Source: Rostratula benghalensis
Taxonomy: Eukaryota; Chordata; Aves; Charadriiformes; Rostratulidae
Direction of reading: 5' to 3'
Length of the DNA: 64,000 bases
Assembly (NCBI GenBank): GCA_013399305.1
Contig: VXAI01000009.1
Coordinates: forward strand, 2,352,308-2,416,307
This document shows positions 1 to 11,685 of this stretch, piece after piece. The notes beneath the pieces are model-generated. The model searched no databases. It was not told the DNA's origin and worked only from the letters and a program-made list of their open reading frames with translations. Position 1 is the first letter of the stretch; each line of letters opens with the position of its first letter. The position numbers were made by a program, and so were the translations under genes.

Positions 1-1784
1 TAACTTGTTCATGATGTCTGTCTTAATGAAGAGGTCTGTTGCACTCAGGTAGGATTAGGGACTGTATCTGAGCCAGAGTATAGCTAGACCAGCAATTTCT
101 GAGGGCTCAGATTCAAACACAAGTTGTTGCAGCTTAAGCCGGTTGCTGTGCGTCAGCTGAGCCATGATGCTGGATGGTGTACAGGCTGTTAGACTAGAGA
201 ACGTTTTAACTATAATCTCTGAGACAGAGACAGTGATGTCTTTCAGTATTCTATCAGCAATTTGTTCAACAAAGACAGCAAAAACAAAAAAATAAGAAGT
301 TTACCAAACTTCTGGAACAAAAATGCATTATAAAATGGGAAACAGATTAACAACGTAGAATTGTAACACCAAACCACTGGCTGCGAGATTTTTGAAAAAG
401 CATGATCACTGAAAGCTTGAATTAAACAAGACAGAAACAATATCCCTAAGTTTTTATTTGTTTGAAAAAAGTTAATACTTCAGTAACTTGTGGGATCATC
501 ACCATGTATTATTGTGTTGAAACAAATTCAGGCATACATAGAGTTAGAATATAGATGTTGGTTTATTAATCCACAAGGGTATGAACCTATAACTAACATA
601 AATCTCTAAGTAGAAATCTTGACCTCAGTGAACTTAATGGAATTTTTGCTATTTATTTCACTGGGGTCAGAATTCTAGTCCATATAAATTTGCTTTCTTA
701 TGGCATAATTCCCATGTCCATTGAAGCCAATGAAACCTTTTCCATTGACTGCAACTGACCTTTCATTAGGGCAACAGTTCCGTCACAAAAGACTGTTGTC
801 ACTGCTATAGTCCTGCAGACCTTCTTCACCATTATACTTGTTTGGTCACATTCCTGAAACTGCTTTTGTCTTCTTTTATCTGAGACAGCATTAACAAGGC
901 CTTTTTTTCAAAGTTTCTAATGGGCTGCTATGATCTGAAGCCATCAACAGCCCTCTTGATTTTTTCTGTGTGATTTTGTGCAACATTTTCTTCTTTGCTT
1001 GTTTTACTCTTTGATGTCTTTGAATAACCTGGATGAGAAGGCAAGATGTACCGGTTTTCTTCCATTTTTTCCTTATATGTTGTCAGTGAATAGGCAGAGT
1101 AACAGTTTTATTTGTGTTTCTTTTTACCCTTAGATGTACAACTGCAATTTGGGATTCTTCCTGTTTTAATCTTTACAAATTAATTTATCTCCTGTAAAAA
1201 TCAATCAAGATTTTTAGCTACACTCTGCAGTCCTTCATCAAACAAATGCTTTTCAGTTTGCTGCTTTTCTCGAATTCTGCTTCTCAATAGGGCTTTCTAT
1301 CCATTACTTTAGCTCCCAGTTCCTCTTACAAATATTGCATAATATTGCTTTTTCCCCCCTATTGTATTCTCAACCAATTATTTCCTATGTTGTACTGGCA
1401 AATGTCCTGCATTGTCTATTTTAGGGAACTGCAGTTCTGCAGGGTTTTACCTTCTACAGCCAGTGTCTACAAGTTCCTGAATATTAGCTCTAATTTTATT
1501 TTAACTAAACCAGGAGAACTTTCTTTTTCTACTTCAGTTTGAACTTGATTTTCTAGGCTGGAAAGGTTGCTCTGAAGTGTTTGGGGGTTTTGTGATTTTA
1601 TTTCTCTTGGTTTTTCTACAAAGTTCTTTTCCAAATGCTAGAAAACTTGAACATCTCTCTGGGCAAAGATATGAGCCACTTCAGCTTCAGGAGTTATAAT
1701 GGGCAGGTATTTCTCCTGAGCTATTCCCAAGTCTAATATAAGCTTGAAGATCTTTCATCCAGAGCATGAGTTTGAACAATCATG

Positions 1785-2456
1785 AAAAGACAAATGCAAA
1801 GCCCTGTACCTTGGATGGTCTGCTTTCTTGCGATGGTACAGGCTGGGGACTGACTGGCTGGGTTGTTGCTTTGTGGAAAAGGACCCGGGGGTCCTGGTGG
1901 ACAGTATGCTAAGCAGGAACCAGCAGAGTGCTCTGTGAGCTGTACAAAAAAGTGTACAGCCTGTAGGTCACAGAAAGGCATTATTATTTAGATTGCATCT
2001 GGAATCTAATTTTAGGCTCCCAGCAAAGAAAATATATAGACAAACAGGTGAGCTTAGTGGAAGTCTAATGACCAAGATGGTCAGGTGCTGGAGTACCTGC
2101 CCTGAGAAGAAAGGCTGCAGGACCAGGCTGATCAGCTTGAAGAAGACATGGCTTCAGAGGGACATAAATTGCACACCTGTGAGAAGGTTACTGTAAAGAT
2201 GGAGCCTGCACAATCAAAATAGGGAAATTCCAACTGGATAGAAAGAAAAAAGAATCAGTGGGGATAATTAAGCCTTTATTAATGATAATTGGAACAAGCC
2301 ATTCAGTGGAAGTTGTGGACAGTCTGACCTTGAAGGTTTACAAGATCAACTAGACAAAATTAGGCTAATCAATTTGCTTTGAATCAGTGTTGATCCTATT
2401 TTGAGCATGAGGTGGGATGCCTCAGACTCTCTTCCAACCTGAATGATTCTATAACC
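1785..2456 (+). mobile_element. CR1 LINE fragment, 3' portion, degraded
   Basis: Sense on the + strand. The order of diagnostic CR1 3' blocks is preserved: ACAAATGCAAAGCCCTGTAC (1785 on), GGACCCGGGGGTCCTGGTGG, GGAGTACCTGCCCTGAGAAG, then a tail TCTTCCAACCTGAATGATTC close to the usual CR1 end. CR1 encodes a reverse transcriptase and endonuclease, but this copy is 5'-truncated and full of indels, so it is inactive. It looks older than the copy at 50550. The open frame on the opposite strand (1733-1981) is a shadow of this element. Confidence 0.85.
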
Positions 2457-3602
2457 ATTATTTTCCTACAAGCCAAGGGAAAAACTATGTATAAAGGGTG
2501 TAACCAGCCACATCTATTGGAAAAAAAACCCAAACAGTCCAGCAAGAATACTTATTCTGTAGTCACACAGCCAAGTTTGAAACCTCACTGTGATGGGTGC
2601 TGATAACAGAAGAATGTCTGTGTGTTTATAAAACTTGAAATCTAATCAGCCAAACTGGACATAGAGTGAGAGTAGGAACACTGTAAGATGGAGCAATTTT
2701 CTAGAAGACATTCCTGTCTCCAGCATCTTTTGAGTCCTAGTCCAGGGCTTATACACTGGACCACACTGCACTCACACTGTCTGCATAGGCCTCCAAGGTT
2801 TCTTAAGATGAATGTTTCACAAAGCATATTCTATTTCAGAGTGAAGCGGTCATTCAGAAGATTAAGGTCTTTTTCAAATGGGATGTTCAGTTCTGCCAGG
2901 TGGTATGTTAAGTCTGAGTCATAAATATATTTTATTTCCTTGGTCAGACAGTACAGTGGAAGTGCAACTTGTCATTTTTGACTTGCAGTTTCAAGAGCAC
3001 CAAGTAGGTTTTTGTATTTGTTCCTTCATTTCTGAGCAACTGACATACTCTCCTGGATATTAAACACTCAAAATGTAAAGGATGCAGAATTATTTTGCTA
3101 ATTATTTTGGATAGTTGATTTTATTTTTTCCACAGAAATATGTCTAACCTGACCTTCTTATTAAAATGTACTTTATCTTCCAGAAACCTCAGGGACTATC
3201 TGAAAAGCTTTACAGAGCTTGACACTGTGTCACATGTCATGTGCTATCATAGAAGTTGTCCCTGTTCTCCCGCTTTCCTGTTAGTTATCCTCCTATCTTC
3301 CCTTGCAGATCAAGCAAGGTACTTTCAGATTGAAGATTTGTACTGCTTTCTATTGTAGTTGCATGATTTTGCAAAAGCTAATTAAATGTGTCTGTATTTG
3401 AGTTGTTATGCTTTTACTAGGAAATTCTAGCAGGACACGGTACAGGGGAGCAGAGTTATTCAAATCTGGGACTGAATTTAAGAAGCAGTTTGCAGACAGT
3501 CATCTATGTTAAGAAAAACACAAGTCAATCATAAATGCAGTCAGTCACTGAAACTTCCAAAGAATTATCTGGCTTCACTGCAGGCACAGATAAATTAGAG
3601 AT

Positions 3603-3694
3603 TATGGGCCTAAATCTCTTTTCGCACCAGGGTAAATCAGGAGGCACCATCACTGAAGTCAACAGATCTCAACAAGAAAAGAATTAGGCCCTAT
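3603..3694. repeat. Short palindromic MITE-like element
   Basis: Imperfect terminal inverted repeats: GGGCCTAAATCTCTTTT at the left end, and a right end whose reverse complement reads AGGGCCTAATTCTTTT. The interior contains AGGGTAAATCAGGAG and ACTGAAGTCAA. This resembles a widespread amniote palindromic repeat (arms of the type CAGTGTAAATCAGGAG around a centre like TGAAGTCAATGG), recalled from family knowledge rather than searched. It has no coding capacity. Confidence 0.6.
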
Positions 3695-4352
3695 GGCTTT
3701 TAATAAGAGGAATACAAAGAGTTTAATTACAGGAATGAAGCTGCACCTCCCTTCCCCCATACACTGATATATGCACATGCTGTCTGGTAAGGTTTGTCTC
3801 TTGTAACATTTTGGTACTTCCATTATCCTTATCCTGATCAGATGTTACCTGTGTGCAAGTAATGGGGACTTAGATGCTACAGGGATGGGGCCATTTAGAT
3901 GTTAATACACAGGATAGTAAAAACACTGGTAGAGCTGTAGCTCAGTTCTGTACTGGTGAAATCCCAAATATGCTGCAGTTTTTGACCTCCACATTATGAC
4001 TCAGAAATAAAAAATTAAGGGAGGAGCTGATTTTCTGTACAGGGAGAGAGTTTCTCACCTAAGCAATACCTCTTTGAAGGAGTAAAATAATGCACCATGT
4101 GTGTAAATGAGCAGCTGCTGGAAACTCTGGTAACACAAATATGTTTTTTTGTTTCCACATATGGGAACAATCTTATATGTCTATAAAAAGACTTGAAAAT
4201 AAATCATACAAAAAGTTATACTTGAGCCACCATGTATGAAGTCCTGTGATAAAAAAGCAGGTGCAAGATGAAAACCCCAGCCATGGAATATAAACAATAG
4301 TTCAGAACAATATGCTGTACAGGATTACTTTGACAAAAATGGAAGTACTTAC

Positions 4353-4459
4353 AGTCTAAGTGACTGTGTCTGATGCCTTCCACATCTTCAGCATGAATGA
4401 AGTGGTAACATCTCTTTCCTACGATATCTACAGGGGTCAGGTCCATGTAATCACTAATC
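4353..4459 (-). CDS. NPAS3: NPAS3 internal coding exon (first half of PAS-B)
   Basis: Minus-strand exon of 107 bp. The acceptor is a T-rich tract ending CTTTTTAG and the donor is GACT|GTAAGT, close to consensus. The first G completes the Arg codon split from the preceding exon; 35 codons follow, then a lone T that begins a codon finished in the next exon (outside the window; Leu in NPAS3 as I recall it). The peptide starts [20 protein letters not shown] and ends [12 protein letters not shown]. This is the PAS-B segment with the helix and HAED turn after the first strands. PAS-B contributes to dimerisation with ARNT-class partners. The open frame continues past the donor to about 4216, but that part is intronic read-through. 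The rest of PAS-B is beyond the left edge. Confidence 0.96.
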
Positions 4460-5069
4460 CTAAAAAGGAAAAAAAATATACAGCCTGTAATTCAAGAAGG
4501 GAAAGAATACAAGAACTGTCAATTGACTCGGGAAAGTGAGACTTGCAAAAAACTCTTTCTACCATTATAGTAATTTGAATGCAATATCTGTAGAAACAAA
4601 ACACAGCCTTAAAAAAAAAAAAGGTTTTTTTTATCCATTTAAATAAGTGGAAAGTTAAATTCTAGCGCGTATTTCCCCCGTAGGATAGCACCAAGACAAT
4701 ATAATTCTGTGAAATTGTAAAGCATTAGCAACAATCCAAAATCCTCATTAAAGACCAAGATGATTCAAGGTTACATAATAAAGTAAAAACGTGTTATGTT
4801 TATAACAAATGATTAGAGACACATTTCATTTCAACAGATTGGTCTTCTATTGGGTATATTCATGAAAAAGCACTTCAACCATTTCTTGGCACCAAGTCCA
4901 AACTGATATTTCAAGGGATATAATTTAAATGCTGAGACATACAGATGCCTCAGGGTGTTATCTTTTTTAGTTTAATTCATTTGGGAACTCAGCTTTCACT
5001 CTGGGCCCTTTCAACTGGGACTTTGTTGTTTATTGCACATAGAAACTTTAAAATCTATTCTGCAGACCT

Positions 5070-5109
5070 TTGTGTGCGTGCGTCTCTGTCTGTGTGTGTG
5101 TGTCTGTAT
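5070..5109. repeat. TG-rich microsatellite, interrupted
   Basis: An interrupted (TG)n tract with CG and CT substitutions, including a clean TGTGTGTGTGTG core near 5091-5102. It produces low-complexity open frames on both strands (Cys/Val-rich on +, Thr/His-rich on -) that are not genes. Confidence 0.9.
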
Positions 5110-6809
5110 GTAAACTTCTGGTACAGAGTGTCAAGATGTCAATGTCCTTAAATGCAGTACAGAAAATAACAAAACAATTGGAAAACGCCTTGCTCGCACA
5201 AGCATTTAATAGCATGTCTGTTTTCTGGAAACAGAGCAATTTTTTAAATTTTTAAGGTTTGAAACCTGCTGCAATCATTGGATTGCAGTTTTTTGACATA
5301 ATTTGTAGTTTTAAGACATAATTGCCATCCATTTAAGGGAGTTGTTAGAAACACCAAACACTCTGATATAGCCAGAGAGCTGAAACTACTGGGGTATCAT
5401 CCTCTGAGGGGTGTTAGGTACTGTTCGGGAACCTGCCAGGTTCTCACTGAGGGGCCAGTGAGGAGGCTAAACCACTGTAGGTATATGTAGGTCTGGGGTT
5501 CTCACCAAGCAAACAGGGTGAGCCCAGCCACTGACTCACAGAGCTGTGTTTACCTTGGTGTGTGAGGCATGGAGGTAAACCAGAAAGAATGAAGGTTAAG
5601 GGAAGCATAACATAGCACCACAGCAGCACTGGTGGTTTGTCCCAATTAAAAAGAACCAAATATGAAAAAAATCACAGGTAAAACAAGTGGACTTACAGCT
5701 TGAAGTAAAAATTCTCAAATCAAATTTAGCACAAAACAGAACAGCCTTCTGCTATTTTCATGACAGTGTGTTGAATGAGGCACACTTTTAAACGACTGCC
5801 TAGTAGTTACAGTGCTTAACCAAATGTGAGACACCCAGCTGGGGATACCTGTCTAATGGATATCACAAACACAGTTGAAAAGCACCTCTCCTACCTTCTC
5901 ACAGAGGATGCAACTCACCAGGATAAAGACGTAGGTGGAATGGTGGCAGTGAGACTCCCTGTCCCTCCTGCTGACTTCCTCCACTTTGGTTGCACAGTGA
6001 ATTATGGGCTTGGGAACGAAGGACCTGGGATCTCTGCCCACTGATAAGGAACTCACCAAAGCCGAAATCTGAGATTTAAAGGTTCCTGTGCCCTGGACTG
6101 TTTATTATCTTTTTATTCTAAGCTAAGTGTATAAACAATCCATGGAGAAGGAACCGGAACTCAAGTCTTTCCCCCTCCCCTGTCTAGACTCTCCTCACTG
6201 GCATACTTTGATGCCTCTTCACTAGGTCAGGAATTATGTGCTTTCTGGTAGGAGGTGGCTCTGTTTCAAGGCCAGGAGAAGGAAATCCCACCCTGTTCAG
6301 CCTAGCAGAAAGGGGCAATCTGTAGGTAGGCCACTCTGCTGTAATGTACCTCAGCTGCAAGTGCTACAATTCTTTCAGCTGTATTTTGTTGCTCTGCAGC
6401 AGCATGTGTCTGTGAAGTCTCCACAGATAAAAATGAGCACAGCAAAGCAACTGTGGAAGCAGTTTAATCCCTTAAATATACAGAAAATATTAAGAAAAAG
6501 CTGCTTCAAACAGATGTATGAATGATGTAAGATTTTTGATGAAAAAAAGTGGAAGAAACAGAAAGAATATCCGGATACAACTGATGATCACTGTCAAGCA
6601 TCGACACCAAAACCAGAAGCAAAACTAATTACATAAAATAGGACACTCATGTTTATATCAAAGGTACCAAAGATGGAAAATAAATAATTTGCATGGAGAA
6701 AAAAAGGAAAATTAGAGTATAGTTAGGAGCCAGATCTTGTGGCTTCCAAGCCCTTTGACAAAATAAAGGAACAGGTTGATGGGTAGGAACTCAGTTCTGC
6801 TGAATACAC

Positions 6810-6880
6810 AGACCTGATCTTGTAAAACATAGGCTTATATTTGAGCAGATCAGTGATTCCACTGACTTACAGGGCTGTTA
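6810..6880. repeat. Possible palindromic MITE relic (half element)
   Basis: The sequence begins AGACCTGATCTTGTAAAACA and includes TTCCACTGACTTACAGGG near its end. This matches the arm and centre of a common amniote palindromic repeat type (arm like GGGCCTGATCCTGCAA, centre like CCATTGACTTCAATGG). Only about half is recognisable. The assignment rests on remembered consensus. Confidence 0.4.
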
Positions 6881-7579
6881 ACATGATTGAAATTTAGAGG
6901 TATGTATATGGTACACTGCTTTGCTGAATTAAAACCAAATTGTGCACACACATTTGCAGGCTTGAAGCTCTCTACACAAGACTGTTTCTGCGTATCTGAA
7001 GGAACTATTGGCAACCACTCTCATGGCCAACAGACCAAACCTCTTGCATTTGGCATACACAATGTTCACCCTGTAATTTCCCTTTAGGCATATATTATCA
7101 GATATAGTCATAGCAGTCCACGTTAAACTGGGCTATAGGCTGTCTCCAAAAGGACTCCAATCACTACAGTTGACACAGAAAATACACAGACTGATATTGT
7201 ACCCTACCAGCAGTCTCTTTATTTTGTTTTTAGTTATTCATCACTGTCTAAGACGCTTTGTCCTTTGCAGGTGCTTTTCTTACTCCACTAATAAAGAAAT
7301 TCTATATGATTTTAGACTATGTGGTGAAACTTAGATGACAGGAATCCTACGTTTGGAAAACAAACATGGATTAACATACCCCATTTTAGGCAATAAGATT
7401 TTACATCCCCGTTTAACACTTTCAGAACAAAATATTACTTGTTAGAAATAGTCAGTGCACTACCTAACGGATCTTGTCTCAAAGGGAAGCTAACTGTTGA
7501 CTAGTCTGTGCACTGAGTGCAGGATTCTGATGCAGATCTCTTGATTCAGAGAAAAGTAACAAGATGAACCCAAAGACTT

Positions 7580-8170
7580 GAGTAATGTCACTCCTGCTCC
7601 CTGCTGTTGCAAGCAGGCAACCACTTGGAAAACTAGGAGTACTATTGATCTCACCCCTGCTGATCCAATGGTCCACTGTGAGCATTCATTTCAGTTAAGT
7701 AGCATGGCTTCTGCTCCATACTCCCTGCGGCTGCCAGTAACTCCCCATTGCTCCATAAATAGTGCTTACAGCTTTCCCAGCATGGATCCATTTTTCTCTG
7801 TTTTCATCAACGTTGTGCTTGCTTCACTGTGGCACCACACAAAGAATTTCCCATCTGCCCGTGAGTGCCAGGAGTCAAGCCCATATATTCAGGATGGGAT
7901 ACTTATTTCCTTCTCTATAGACCCAGAAGAGAGATACCAACTTCCCCGACTCAGTGAATGGCCTTGGCAAATGCCCGGATAATTCATCTGACAGCTTCAA
8001 TCAGCTGCTCAGTTAATTCCCTCACTTCTTCTGTCCTTTCCATTCCTCCAGCTTCTACAGTCATACTCTGCTGTGTACCTGCTATGAAATCCAAGTCCTG
8101 TCAATCTCACTCCATTTTCCACCAGTGGAAATCCTGCTGCCGCAGTGAACTAACATTCACCTCCTAACCC
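7580..8170. other. Unassigned intronic block with the window's longest open frame
   Basis: This stretch has slightly higher GC than its neighbours and a 134-codon open frame on + (7578-7982), overlapped by a 69-codon frame in another phase (7958-8167). The predicted peptide has no domain I recognise, and its composition looks like translated noncoding DNA. I see no matching splice sites or promoter. A degraded repeat or retroposed fragment is possible. I do not call it a gene. Confidence 0.3.
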
Positions 8171-9159
8171 TGGCAGAAGCAGTTCTACTATTTGAAATTA
8201 TTTTTATAAACTATTTTGAAATTGACACCATCACAAAAACAAAAAAATTGTTTTACAATGTTGCCTTTACATTAAAAAATGAAAAAAAATTAGTAAACTC
8301 AACTGCTGTGTAAATCAGCTGCCTTACCATAGTTTACCATGTGTTATCAGCTCATTCTATGGGATTACCAATCAGCACTCAATGTCTGGTGCATTTTATG
8401 TTTTTCAGTGATGCTTTTCTCAGACATTTGAAAGTTTTATTGCTACATGAACGTAAAAGCAAAGGTTTGAGAAAACCCTTTAATTAAAAAAAACCCCAAA
8501 CATATAAAATTTAGGGCTCATAAAAATGCCAAACTGATGGCAGAGAAGTATAAATCTTTCTAACGTAGCTCAGAAATATCAAATTTGACCTGACAAAATA
8601 CTGCATTTTTCACATCCACTTGATTCCTGACTTTTTTATTGAGGCTGCCAATGAAGGTAGCAGTAAGTGCAAGTGATTTTGTTGAAAGGAAATCTGTTCA
8701 TTAAGAACTGGACAGATACCAGCAACTCATTTCACGGAGGCCATTGACACTGCAGTAGCAGCTTTCCACTACTACCTAGGTAGGTCACAGTCAAATCAAA
8801 GACTAGGGCAAAAGGTTTCCTCCAGATCCTACTACTAATCCCCATAGCTCTTTCACCAGTTGGCAATTTATACAAACCGAGATGTTCATCGGGCAGAGAC
8901 ACAGGTGAACACTCAGCCTAAACTTTAACATTGTTACTAGCATTCTCTGTGACCTTTTACAAGACACTTTCTATGCAGCAGTTTTCTGAAGCTTAAAAAT
9001 GAGAATAATATATTCTCTTTGAGATAATGCTTTTGGAAGTTTAAATGAAGCATTCTCTCTAACAGCCAAGTAATACTATTAATACTATCGTGGCAGTTGA
9101 GCAACATGACAGTAAAGTTAGCCTCATAACTGAAATCCAAGATTACTTTAAATTTTTTA

Positions 9160-9240
9160 AGGCCCTGATTCAATAAAGCATTTGAGTTTCTCTCTTTTTA
9201 TAAGAGTTTATATTGGTGTGTTATCCTGATCCTAGGTATT
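9160..9240. repeat. Possible palindromic MITE relic
   Basis: It starts AGGCCCTGATTCAATAAAGC, the form of one arm of the same broad class of amniote palindromic repeats (GGGCCTGATTCAGCAAAGCA type). Towards the end comes TATCCTGATCCTAGG, a possible weak remnant of the other arm. It is heavily decayed and could be coincidental. Confidence 0.35.
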
Positions 9241-9529
9241 TAATTATGATTGAGCAATTATAATTGTTCATATCAGAGACCTTCCACTCTTAACTTATAA
9301 GATGCTATGGCTGCTGTCACGTGAAAAGCTTGCATTAGTCATCTTGGTTTTTCCACTTCTTGAAGATAGGTCCCCTTAAAAATTTTCCTTTGGCTGCATT
9401 ATCTTCTTTCTTCCTTTCCAACCTTTCCCCCATAGCTCAGACTTCCATCTTCTTTATTACTTATATCTTCCTTCTCAGGTATCTTCACTGTACCCATTCC
9501 CTTGATTTTATTTTTATTTTTCAGAGCCC

Positions 9530-9940
9530 TGAGGGCACCAATAACCCTTAATGGTCTTAATGAGCCTTCCCCCACCCCTCCCCATGGCCCAGGGTCTCAT
9601 GTCAGCCCCACAGGGCTCCCCCCACCCTGCTCGTGGCCCAGGACCCCATATCAGTCCCTGGGGGCTATCAGCCCCTGCCCTGGTGACTCTGCAGCTCCCT
9701 GCAGCCCTGCCCTGCTCAGCCGTGGGGTGTGCTGAGATGGGTCAGTCCCTAGGGAGGTGCCCATTAGCCGAGGTTGGGGTTGCCCCAGTTTCCCCCAACT
9801 GCCCTGCTCCAGGCTGAGCAGTGGGACAGGCTCTGGCTGCCAGGCTGTGCCCTGAGAGACTGCCACAGGGAGCCCTTGAGACTACCGGCACCCAGCCCCC
9901 AGGGTGCAGAGAGCTGAATTTAAACCCTATCTTCCACTCC
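9530..9940. other. GC-rich block inside an AT-rich intron
   Basis: About 400 bp rich in C and G, with sharp edges against strongly AT-rich flanks. It contains two related adjacent units, each with TGGCCCAGG followed by a CAT(G/A)TCAG(C/T)CCC-like segment and a GGGGCT or AGGGCT end (about 9580-9625 and 9628-9672). Several overlapping 66-88 codon frames exist on both strands, as expected for stop-poor GC-rich DNA. There is little CpG enrichment, so it does not look like a CpG-island promoter. A decayed GC-rich repeat or minisatellite is the likeliest explanation. Confidence 0.4.
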
Positions 9941-10417
9941 ACCTTCCTAGATCAGTTGCTGTCACATCAAACATAGCGCCCCCCTCAACCAACTCCTCAT
10001 CACCTGTTCCCATTTCACTGCTGTCTTTCCCAGTATACCCTTAACCAATTTTATTCTACAGTTTTCCCACCTCTTACTGCAACAGATCCCACCTCTCTAG
10101 CCTACTATCTAGGCCATCTGTGCTTCTGTTCCATTAAACACTGAGCACGATGTGCTGTAATCTGCAAATTAGTTCAAAAATGGAAAACTTTAAAACTTCA
10201 GACAGAAAAACTTGTGGAAAGGAGGATGGGGGAGCATAAGGACAGCCATACAGGTCAGATCAACGTCTGTGTAGTCCCAAATTTTGCCTCTGATGGTGAG
10301 AGATTGCAAAAAGCAGGGAAAGCTTAGAGGAATCTTTCCTGATCTATCCTCCCCTGCTCCAGCAATATGTCCGGCAAATTGTAGTTTTTCATTTACCTTT
10401 ATATCCTAGGAACATAA

Positions 10418-10443
10418 TGAAGATGAAGATGATGATGATGAGA
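10418..10443. repeat. GAT/GAA trinucleotide run
   Basis: A short purine-rich trinucleotide tract (GAAGATGAAGATGATGATGA). On + it reads as an acidic Glu/Asp run that can mimic a coding segment. It lies in the intron, about 130 bp beyond the donor of the NPAS3 linker exon on the opposite strand. Confidence 0.8.
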
Positions 10444-10574
10444 GTGAATTAAGTGCTCTCATACAACACCAGGATGACATTGCAGGAGTCAGAAATTTAA
10501 AAAAATTTTGCTAAGCCCATGGAACAAAGAATACACATAGTTATAATAAAGCAAAAAGGAGCTAAAATCTGTAC

Positions 10575-10768
10575 CTATTTTCACAGTAAATGATATTGAG
10601 GTCCATATTCACGCGAGTGACAAACATGTGGCAGTCAATCCTGACTTCATTAATTGTAGGAGGTGGCAAAGCATGAGCAACGACAACAAGTCCCATGATT
10701 TGGCTGGGTACTGTCCGTCCGTGGGACAGTGACACTCTCAGACGTAACCGTCCTGTTATATGAATCAC
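10575..10768 (-). CDS. NPAS3: NPAS3 internal coding exon (end of PAS-A, linker, start of PAS-B)
   Basis: Minus-strand exon of 194 bp, with acceptor TTTTCCAG and donor AATAG|GTACAG. It enters in phase 0 with Val, directly continuing the previous exon's GYK, and gives 64 codons plus two bases (AG). Those two bases join the first G of the next exon to make an Arg codon. Blocks in order: [20 protein letters not shown], then [20 protein letters not shown] (last PAS-A strand and linker), then [17 protein letters not shown] (first PAS-B strands). There are no stops or frameshifts. The donor is somewhat weaker than consensus (GTACAG rather than GTRAGT). The Ile in VIHITG appears to be Val in the mammalian protein as I remember it, a conservative change. 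NPAS1 is the nearest alternative, but the linker fits NPAS3 better. Confidence 0.96.
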
Positions 10769-11580
10769 CTGGAAAATAAAAAACAATAAAAGAAACCCCA
10801 GTGAATTCTAGATGCAACTGTGACATCAGTTTCTTAAAGGATAGCATTACTGTTTCCTACAGACTACTTAACACAGCTAAAAATTGTTCTAAGTAACTGC
10901 CAGTATTAGTGTTAAACTTATTAGTATTAGCTGTCAACATGTCCTTTATGTCCTGATGGCAAAAAAAAGAAGACAAGAACGTAGCAGGCAAATGCTTCAC
11001 ATTCATCAAATAAAACCCTCAGAGCTCCTATGCTATTGATTTTTGTTGTGGTGGTTGTTACATAAGGAGAGAAGGAAAAAACAAACTAGAAACTCAACAA
11101 AAGAAAAGAGAGAGGGGGATAAAATGGAAATAATGAAGGTATAAATTAATAAAACAGGAATTTTATAACATTTGGAGAGATTAAATATGAGAGAGAAACA
11201 TTGGCAGTTTTGAAACTTTTCCAGAATGGTTTTAATTGAATTGCTAGTCACCTACAGCATGGAGACACTGCTCACAGCCTTGAATTACTTCTTTGTGGTT
11301 GGCAATTTGGGAAGCAAGAGCCTAGAAGTGATCAATGAGCTCAGCTGCAGGATGGTCTTCTTGCATCCACAGCAAGCTTTTTAAGAGCTGGTAGACATGC
11401 AACGCCTTTGCCTACACTCTGTGTGTATAGAGAGCTCTGGGGGTGGAAGGTTTCTTCTCCTATTCACAAGATAATGCCAGAAGATGTCTGGGAGATCCAA
11501 TTGCACCTCTGGAGAGCAACATTCTAAGAATGCTAATCCACCACTTCTACTTTCACTCCTTCTGTGATAACTAATTTCCT

Positions 11581-11685
11581 CATTAATTAATGAAAAAAGT
11601 AGCTAAAACAAATATAATTAAATTCACAAGTGGGACAGTAATAGTATATTTTGCTTCTTCTAGCTAGGCTTGCATATACATCTGC
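11581..11685 (+). repeat. Direct repeat copy 1 (~105 bp)
   Basis: By eye this aligns to 12453-12556 with about a dozen differences and one single-base indel (roughly 88% identity). The last ~50 bp are nearly identical, including TCTAGCTAGGCTTGCATATA. Homology starts near CCTCATTAA and ends at CATCTGC. No coding content. Confidence 0.85.

Larger units (their letters stand above)
1..4352 (-). other. NPAS3: NPAS3 intron (partial), downstream of the PAS-B exon
   Basis: Partial intron running off the left edge. I searched it for the next expected NPAS3 exon (the remainder of PAS-B, which should begin by completing a Leu codon) and did not find it, so it lies at lower coordinates outside the window. 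It holds a degraded CR1 copy (about 1785-2456, sense +) and a short palindromic element (3603-3694). The other open frames here are short, overlap on both strands and have no recognisable product. The segment 1-1780 is plain AT-rich intronic sequence with nothing else I can name. Confidence 0.85.
4460..10574 (-). other. NPAS3: NPAS3 intron between linker exon and PAS-B exon (6,115 bp)
   Basis: Complete intron, bounded by donor GTACAG at the upper end and acceptor TTTAG at the lower end; it interrupts the Arg codon in phase 2. Contents: a TG-rich simple repeat (5070-5109), MITE-like palindrome remnants (about 6810-6880 and 9160-9200), an unassigned block with longer-than-usual open frames (7580-8170), a GC-rich block (9530-9940) and a GAT run (10418-10443). 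I see no gene on either strand. The stretch 5390-5660 is mildly GC-richer than its surroundings and of unknown origin. Confidence 0.9.

Noticed and set aside
1733..1981. 82-codon minus-strand open frame
   Set aside because: It lies antisense to the CR1 fragment at 1785-2456; no independent coding evidence.
4216..4352. Continuation of the PAS-B frame beyond the exon to a stop near 4216
   Set aside because: It follows a near-consensus GTAAGT donor, and the residues after HSHLD no longer resemble the PAS-B continuation; it is intronic read-through.
5048..5255. Cys/Val-rich and Thr/His-rich frames on opposite strands
   Set aside because: Produced by the TG microsatellite at 5070-5109.
10411..10513. 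+ strand acidic peptide after an AG (EHNEDEDDDDESELSALIQH...) resembling a spliced exon
   Set aside because: The acidic run comes from a GAT/GAA microsatellite; there is no downstream donor and no homolog, and it lies on the opposite strand inside an NPAS3 intron.
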